From an uncultured Lachnospiraceae bacterium (GTDB lineage: Bacteria > Bacillota > Clostridia > Lachnospirales > Lachnospiraceae): a DNA stretch of 26,674 nt. The stretch is taken from contig CADCOL010000166.1 in assembly GCA_902803015.1 (NCBI GenBank), forward strand, positions 1 through 26,674. The letters are read 5' to 3'. The notes under the pieces were generated by a model. That model was given only the letters and a program-made list of their open reading frames with translations, made no database searches and was not told the DNA's origin. The translations under genes and the position numbers were made by a program. Below, piece after piece: positions 22,171-26,674 of the stretch. Positions within the stretch are counted from its first letter, which is position 1. Each line of letters opens with the position of its first letter.

Positions 22171-24690
22171 ATGAAATTATCATTTAGCACAAACGGATGG
22201 GATGATTTTGACTGGACAGACTGTTATACTACCGCAAAGGATTTGCAGTTTGCCGGAATTGAAATTCATGATATCAAAAGGGAAGTATTCTCCGGAAAGA
22301 ACAGACCGTTCAATAATGAGAATATTCTCGAAACAGCAAGAAAAATCTTCCAGATGCAGCTTGAGATTCCCTGCCTTGACGCAACCTGTGATGTGGCGGA
22401 TCCGGACCGTATCGAGAAGAATGTGGAGGAAATCCGCGAATATATCCGCATCGCAAAGATTTTGAAATGCCCCGCAATTCGTTTAAGAGCGGGAAAAAGC
22501 ATTAAGGATACGGAAGTAAAGGACGAGCCGGTTATCGAATGTATTCGTCAGACTTTTAAGGAGGCGGATTTAAACGGCGTATCCCTGCTCCTTGAAACCA
22601 TCGGTGTTTATTCCGATACGGAGCGTCTTCGCAACGTATTAAACGTATTTGCAAGAGACAATGTGGCGGCGTTGTGGGACATTCATCATACCGTACGTCA
22701 CGGAAACGAAACGCCCGAGCAGACCATTCAGAACCTCGGCGCATATGTAAAACACGTACATATCAAGGATTCCGACGAGAACGGCTACTGCCTGATGGGC
22801 GAAGGAAACCTTCCGATTGCCGATTTGATCCTTGCTTTGCAGAGCGTCAATTACGAAGGCTTTGTTTCCTTTGAGTGGATTCCTTCCTGGCTTCCCGAAT
22901 TGTCGGACTCCGGAATCGTATTCCCGCACTTTGTCAATTACATGAGCCAGTATGAGCGTGAAACCGTTACGGCGGATCACGGATTGTATTCCAATCGTGC
23001 CGGCACCGGTAAGTTTGTATGGAAAAAAGAAGAGATTATCGACAAGACATTCCCGCAGGTATTGGACCGCATGGTGGAAGAATTTCCCGATCAGTACGCG
23101 TTCCGTTATACGACGCTGGATTATACCAGAACATATAAAGAATTCCGCGATGACGTGGATGAGTTTGCAAGATCCTTAATCGCGCTTGGCGTAAAGCAGG
23201 GTACCCATGTGGCAATCTGGGCCACCAACGTGCCACAGTGGTATATTTCCTTCTGGGCATGCTGCCGGATCGGTGCCGTACTGGTTACCATGAATACGGC
23301 GTATAAAATCCACGAGGCGGAGTACCTGCTTCGAAACTCCGATACCCATACGCTCGTTATGATTGACGGATTCCGTGATTCCCATTACAACGAGATTATG
23401 GCGGAGCTGTGCCCGGAACTTGCAACCAATACACCGGGCAAGGCATTGCACTGCAAGAGACTGCCCTTCCTGCGTCACATCATTAATGTAAGCTCCCGTC
23501 AGCCGGGTTGCTTAACCTGGGAAGATGCGCTTGCATTGGCGGATACCGTTCCCATTGAAGAAGTGTACAGAAGATCATCCCTGGTAGACAAGCATGATGT
23601 CTGCAACATGCAGTATACATCCGGAACCACGGGATTCCCGAAGGGCGTTATGCTGACGCATTATAATGTTGTAAATAACGGCAAATGCATCGGTGACCGT
23701 ATGGACTTATCCACTGCGGACCGTATGATGATTCAGGTGCCGATGTTCCACTGCTTCGGCATGGTACTTGCGATGACGGCTTCCATGACGCACGGCGTTA
23801 CCATTTCGCCGATTCCGTATTTTTCCACGAAGCCGGCACTTGCCTGCATCAATCGCGAAAAGATTACCTGCTTCCACGGAGTTCCTACCATGTTCATTGC
23901 CATGCTTGAGCATGAGGATTTCGAAAAGACCGATTTTTCCTATATGAGAACCGGTATTATGGCCGGATCTCCCTGTCCGATTGCTATCATGAAGGACGTT
24001 GTGGAGAAAATGCACATGACCGAGATTACGATTGTATACGGTCAGACAGAGGCATCCCCGGGATGTACGATGTCAAGTACCGAAGATTCTCTGGAAGTTC
24101 GTGTAAATACGGTAGGCGGACCGCTTCCCGGCGTGGAATGCAAGGTAGTGGATCCCGAAACCGGAGAAGAAGTTCCGGACGGTGTGAACGGCGAGTTTGT
24201 GGCACGCGGTTACAATATTATGAAGGGATACTATAAAATGCCCATGGCGACCGCTCAGGCCATTGATAAGGACGGATGGCTGCATACGGGTGATCTGGCA
24301 TGCAGAACGCCGGAAGGAAACTTCCGTATTACCGGCCGCTTAAAGGATATGATTATCCGCGGCGGCGAGAACATTTACCCGAAGGAAATCGAGGAATTCA
24401 TTTATACGCATGAGTCCGTAAAGGATGTACAGGTTATCGGTGTGCCCGACGAACAGCTCGGCGAGGAAATCTGTGCTTGCGTAGTACCCAAGGAAGGGGT
24501 TACTCTTACAGAAGAAGAGATTAAAGATTATGTAAGATCCCATATGGCAAAACATAAAGTTCCGAAATATGTCGATATCGTGGACGGTTTCCCGATGAAC
24601 GCAGCCGGCAAGATTTTGAAGTATAAAATGCGCGAGGCGGCAATCGAGAAGTACAATCTGGCGAAAGCGGACAGTATCGAGACGGCATAG
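22171..24690 (+). CDS. Fusion of xylose-isomerase-like TIM barrel and acyl-CoA synthetase
   Basis: An 839-residue protein with two complete modules. Residues 1-265 are a sugar phosphate isomerase/epimerase (xylose isomerase-like) barrel with a full set of likely metal ligands: Glu142 (LLLETIG), Asp170 and His172-173 (WDIHHT), His195/His197 (KHVHIKD) and Glu235 (SFEW). Residues 290-839 are an AMP-forming ligase: T483-SGTTGFPKG-492 binds ATP, Y623-G-Q-T-E-A, D708 in HTGD, RLKDMIIRGGENIYPKE, and the adenylation lysine K814 in AGKILKYKM. The ligase half resembles FadD/medium-chain acyl-CoA synthetases. Both halves look active. The start is supported by GGAAAGGG upstream. Acid substrate unknown; the neighbouring LeuA-like gene suggests a branched or hydroxy acid, as inference. 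No terminator separates it from cca. Confidence 0.92.
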   Translation: MKLSFSTNGWDDFDWTDCYTTAKDLQFAGIEIHDIKREVFSGKNRPFNNENILETARKIFQMQLEIPCLDATCDVADPDRIEKNVEEIREYIRIAKILKCPAIRLRAGKSIKDTEVKDEPVIECIRQTFKEADLNGVSLLLETIGVYSDTERLRNVLNVFARDNVAALWDIHHTVRHGNETPEQTIQNLGAYVKHVHIKDSDENGYCLMGEGNLPIADLILALQSVNYEGFVSFEWIPSWLPELSDSGIVFPHFVNYMSQYERETVTADHGLYSNRAGTGKFVWKKEEIIDKTFPQVLDRMVEEFPDQYAFRYTTLDYTRTYKEFRDDVDEFARSLIALGVKQGTHVAIWATNVPQWYISFWACCRIGAVLVTMNTAYKIHEAEYLLRNSDTHTLVMIDGFRDSHYNEIMAELCPELATNTPGKALHCKRLPFLRHIINVSSRQPGCLTWEDALALADTVPIEEVYRRSSLVDKHDVCNMQYTSGTTGFPKGVMLTHYNVVNNGKCIGDRMDLSTADRMMIQVPMFHCFGMVLAMTASMTHGVTISPIPYFSTKPALACINREKITCFHGVPTMFIAMLEHEDFEKTDFSYMRTGIMAGSPCPIAIMKDVVEKMHMTEITIVYGQTEASPGCTMSSTEDSLEVRVNTVGGPLPGVECKVVDPETGEEVPDGVNGEFVARGYNIMKGYYKMPMATAQAIDKDGWLHTGDLACRTPEGNFRITGRLKDMIIRGGENIYPKEIEEFIYTHESVKDVQVIGVPDEQLGEEICACVVPKEGVTLTEEEIKDYVRSHMAKHKVPKYVDIVDGFPMNAAGKILKYKMREAAIEKYNLAKADSIETA

Positions 24691-24728
24691 GAACCGGTCA
24701 GGGATCGTTATCTTGCAATGAGGTTATT

Positions 24729-26087
24729 ATGGAGATAATTCTTCCCGAAGATGTCAAAAGAATTATAGAAACCTTAAGCAAGGCAGGCTTTGAAGCATAC
24801 GCGGTGGGCGGATGCGTCAGGGACTGCCTTCTTGGCAAGCAGCCGAACGACTGGGACATCACAACCTCGGCATTGCCGAAAGAGGTTAAATCGCTCTTTC
24901 GCCGTACCATTGATACCGGCATTGCGCACGGAACCGTTACGGTAATGATGAATCATACGGGTTATGAGGTGACCACCTACCGGATTGACGGAGAATACGA
25001 AGACGGCCGTCACCCGAAGCAGGTATCGTTTACGAGAAGCTTACGCGAGGATTTAAGGCGCAGGGATTTTACCATCAATGCAATGGCCTACAATGAGCAG
25101 GACGGGCTTGTGGACCTTTTTGAAGGGCAGCAGGATTTGCAAAACGGAGTCATTCGCTGTGTGGGTGAAGCCGAAGAACGTTTCGGAGAGGATGCGCTTC
25201 GCATGCTCCGCGCCGTTCGTTTTGCGGCACAACTGGGATTCTCATTGGATCCCGCGACCGCATCGGCCATAAGGGAGCTTGCACCGACGCTTTCGAAGGT
25301 CTCCGCGGAGAGAATCCAGACGGAACTTGTTAAGACACTTGTTTCCGGCCATCCGGAGCGAATCAGGGATGCATATGAATACGGGCTGACGGCGGTGTTT
25401 TTACCGGAATTTGACCGTATGATGGATACTAAGCAGAATAATATCAACCATATCTACAGCGTGGGGGAACACACGATTCAGAGCATGTGTAATATCCGTG
25501 CGGATAAAGTGCTTCGCCTTACCATGCTCTTTCATGATATCGGAAAGCCGCTTTGCAAAACTACGGATGAGGACGGAATGGATCATTTTCACGGGCATCC
25601 GGAACTGTCCGCGAATCTGGCGAAGGAATGCTTAAGAAGGTTAAAATTCGATAACGAAACCATAGAGCGGGTTTACAGGCTCTGTAAGTGCCATGATTAC
25701 CGGATTGAACCGGAGCGTAAATACCTGCGGCGTGCCATGAGAAAGCTGGGTGCGGATCTCTTTCCGGACTTCTTTGAGGTGCAAAGAGCGGACGTTTTGG
25801 CACAGAGTGATTACAAAAGAACGGAAAAACTGGACCAGATTACGCACAATGAGGCGGATTTTCGCGAAATTCAGGGCAAATCGGAGTGTGTTTCGCTGCA
25901 TGATCTGGCAGTGAACGGAAGTGACTTAATCGGACTCGGAATACGACCCGGAAAACAGATTGGCGAACTCTTAAATTTGATGTTGGATGAGGTGGTGGAA
26001 AACCCCGAAAACAATGATAAATACTACCTTTTGCAAGTTATGTTACCCAAAAACCTTGAAAAATGGGAAAAAATTGAAAAAAAATAG
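24729..26087 (+). CDS. cca: CCA tRNA nucleotidyltransferase with HD domain
   Basis: This 452-residue class II enzyme adds or repairs the CCA end of tRNAs. The N-terminal signature is VGGCVRDCLLGKQPNDWDI (about 20-38), holding the DxD-type catalytic acidic pair; RRDFTINAMAY near 110-120 and SAERIQTEL near 193-201 are the further nucleotide-binding and RNA-binding blocks. The HD phosphohydrolase-like domain has LFHDIGKPLCKTTDEDGMDHFHGHPE near 266-291. GAGG lies about 6 bases upstream of the ATG at 24729. It follows the fusion gene by 38 bases on the same strand with no hairpin between, so it may be partly cotranscribed. Essential housekeeping function. Confidence 0.94.
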   Translation: MEIILPEDVKRIIETLSKAGFEAYAVGGCVRDCLLGKQPNDWDITTSALPKEVKSLFRRTIDTGIAHGTVTVMMNHTGYEVTTYRIDGEYEDGRHPKQVSFTRSLREDLRRRDFTINAMAYNEQDGLVDLFEGQQDLQNGVIRCVGEAEERFGEDALRMLRAVRFAAQLGFSLDPATASAIRELAPTLSKVSAERIQTELVKTLVSGHPERIRDAYEYGLTAVFLPEFDRMMDTKQNNINHIYSVGEHTIQSMCNIRADKVLRLTMLFHDIGKPLCKTTDEDGMDHFHGHPELSANLAKECLRRLKFDNETIERVYRLCKCHDYRIEPERKYLRRAMRKLGADLFPDFFEVQRADVLAQSDYKRTEKLDQITHNEADFREIQGKSECVSLHDLAVNGSDLIGLGIRPGKQIGELLNLMLDEVVENPENNDKYYLLQVMLPKNLEKWEKIEKK

Positions 26088-26117
26088 CAAAAAACCCTAT
26101 ATTTTGTGGTATTCACC

Positions 26118-26146
26118 TTGACAAAAGGGGTAAAAACATCTATAAA
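26118..26146 (+). promoter_or_regulatory. Strong sigma-A promoter for the HU gene
   Basis: TTGACA and TATAAA with an exact 17-base spacer, 68 bases before the HU start codon. Its presence rules out the longer upstream reading from 26106. Confidence 0.88.
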
Positions 26147-26213
26147 TAGATTATACGGTGAATATGCCGTAAGACAAAAATTCATTCTATTTTATCAAGA
26201 GGAGGAGTTCATA

Positions 26214-26495
26214 ATGAACAAGACAGAATTAGTTGCAGCAATCGCTGATCAGGCTGGTTTAACAAAGAAAGATGCTGAGAAGGCAGTTAACGCTTTCACA
26301 GAGGTAGTTAAGAAAGAATTAAAGAAGAAAGACGGAAAGGTTCAGTTAGTTGGCTTCGGTACTTTCGATGTTGCTAAGAGAGCAGCTAGAGAAGGCAGAA
26401 ATCCTCAGACCGGCGCTAAGATGAAGATCAAAGCTTCCAAGGCTCCGAGATTCAAAGCAGGCAAGGCTCTTAAGGATGCTGTAAACAGCAAGTAA
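26214..26495 (+). CDS. hup: HU-family nucleoid DNA-binding protein
   Basis: A 93-residue HU/IHF-family protein that bends and packages DNA as a dimer. It begins [20 protein letters not shown] and carries the beta-arm signature [21 protein letters not shown] at about 47-67, with the tip Pro that kinks DNA. A GGAGG site lies 8 bases before ATG 26214; a longer reading from 26106 passes through the promoter and is rejected. It has its own strong promoter and terminator. The codons are the highly expressed type (AAG, GCT, GTT), matching the SCP2-tail gene at 11406. Its neighbour is an RqcP-like S4 gene, a common pairing in Clostridia. Confidence 0.95.
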   Translation: MNKTELVAAIADQAGLTKKDAEKAVNAFTEVVKKELKKKDGKVQLVGFGTFDVAKRAAREGRNPQTGAKMKIKASKAPRFKAGKALKDAVNSK

Positions 26496-26516
26496 TTAAA
26501 AGTAGAATGACTGATG

Positions 26517-26545
26517 GGACCACCTCTTTGAGGTGGTCCTTTTTT
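26517..26545 (+). terminator. Rho-independent terminator of the HU gene
   Basis: A perfect 10-bp stem GGACCACCTC / GAGGTGGTCC with a TTT loop and six T residues. Confidence 0.95.
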
Positions 26546-26564
26546 CTGCATACAAGGAGTATCT

Positions 26565-26674
26565 ATGAGACTGGATAAGTATTTAAAGGTATCGCGCTTA
26601 ATCAAGCGCAGAACCGTGGCAAACGAAGCCTGTGATGCGGGACGTGTTACGGTAAACGATAAAGTGGCCAAAGC
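26565..26674 (+). CDS. rqcP: S4-domain RNA-binding protein, RqcP/YabO-like (partial)
   Basis: Only the first 36 residues are in the window; the reading frame runs off the edge. They read [16 protein letters not shown] then [17 protein letters not shown], the start of an S4 RNA-binding domain of the YabO/RqcP/Hsp15 type, which takes part in ribosome-associated quality control (C-terminal alanine tailing) in Firmicutes. AAGGAG lies 5 bases before the ATG at 26565. It sits 20 bases after the HU terminator, the typical position in Clostridia upstream of yabP-yabQ sporulation and divIC genes. Confidence 0.88.
   Translation, partial: MRLDKYLKVSRLIKRRTVANEACDAGRVTVNDKVAK

Noticed and set aside
26106-26213. 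HU reading extended upstream
   Set aside because: It runs through the strong promoter at 26118-26146; the typical HU N-terminus begins at ATG 26214.

Overview
The window looks like a chromosomal segment from a low-to-mid GC Firmicute, most likely an anaerobic Clostridia/Lachnospiraceae-type bacterium. The evidence is strong AGGAGG-type ribosome binding sites, a T-box leader, MocR/PdxR and Fur-family regulators, a stand-alone DAK/FakA-like domain, a TSCPD (TIGR03905-type) protein, a separately encoded methionine synthase reactivation domain, and an HU gene followed by an RqcP-type S4 protein. I see no insertion sequence, prophage, tRNA, rRNA or CRISPR array; gene order and composition look like core or shell chromosome.

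Layout. 1-3.0 kb: a GNAT acetyltransferase, a TetR-family regulator divergent from a small HXXEE membrane protein, a hypoxanthine-DNA glycosylase overlapping the HXXEE gene, and a PAP2 phosphatase ending at a clear terminator. 3.1-11.2 kb: a long same-strand run that starts at a strong promoter flanked by two Fur/Zur-type palindromes. It encodes a Fur-family regulator, a zinc-type ABC importer (binding lipoprotein, ATPase, permease) and a lipoprotein of unknown function. It then continues with gaps of only 3 bp into metF, a methionine synthase reactivation-domain protein, metH and a TSCPD protein. No internal terminator is visible, so zinc uptake and one-carbon/methionine synthesis (MetH carries three zinc-type cysteines) may be co-transcribed.

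11.3-14.8 kb: a highly expressed-looking SCP2-domain protein with a histone-H1-like Lys/Ala/Pro tail, a Cache-type methyl-accepting chemotaxis protein, a small protein matching one domain of FakA/DAK2-type kinases, and thiamine pyrophosphokinase. 14.8-16.9 kb: pyridoxamine kinase divergent from a C-terminally short MocR/PdxR-like regulator, with direct repeats between them. 16.9-20.4 kb: a Tim44-like membrane protein with a zinc ribbon, a transglutaminase-like lipoprotein on the minus strand, a possible ~55-nt terminated RNA, and a two-TM membrane protein.

20.4-24.7 kb is the most unusual part. A complete T-box leader with a probable leucine (CTC) specifier controls a LeuA-like protein that keeps the leucine-binding regulatory domain but has lost most of the catalytic metal ligands. 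Fourteen bases later comes an 839-residue fusion of a xylose-isomerase-like TIM barrel to a complete acyl-CoA synthetase. I know of no described pathway joining these parts. 24.7-26.7 kb: CCA tRNA nucleotidyltransferase, HU with a strong promoter and terminator, and the start of an S4-domain RqcP-like gene cut by the window edge.
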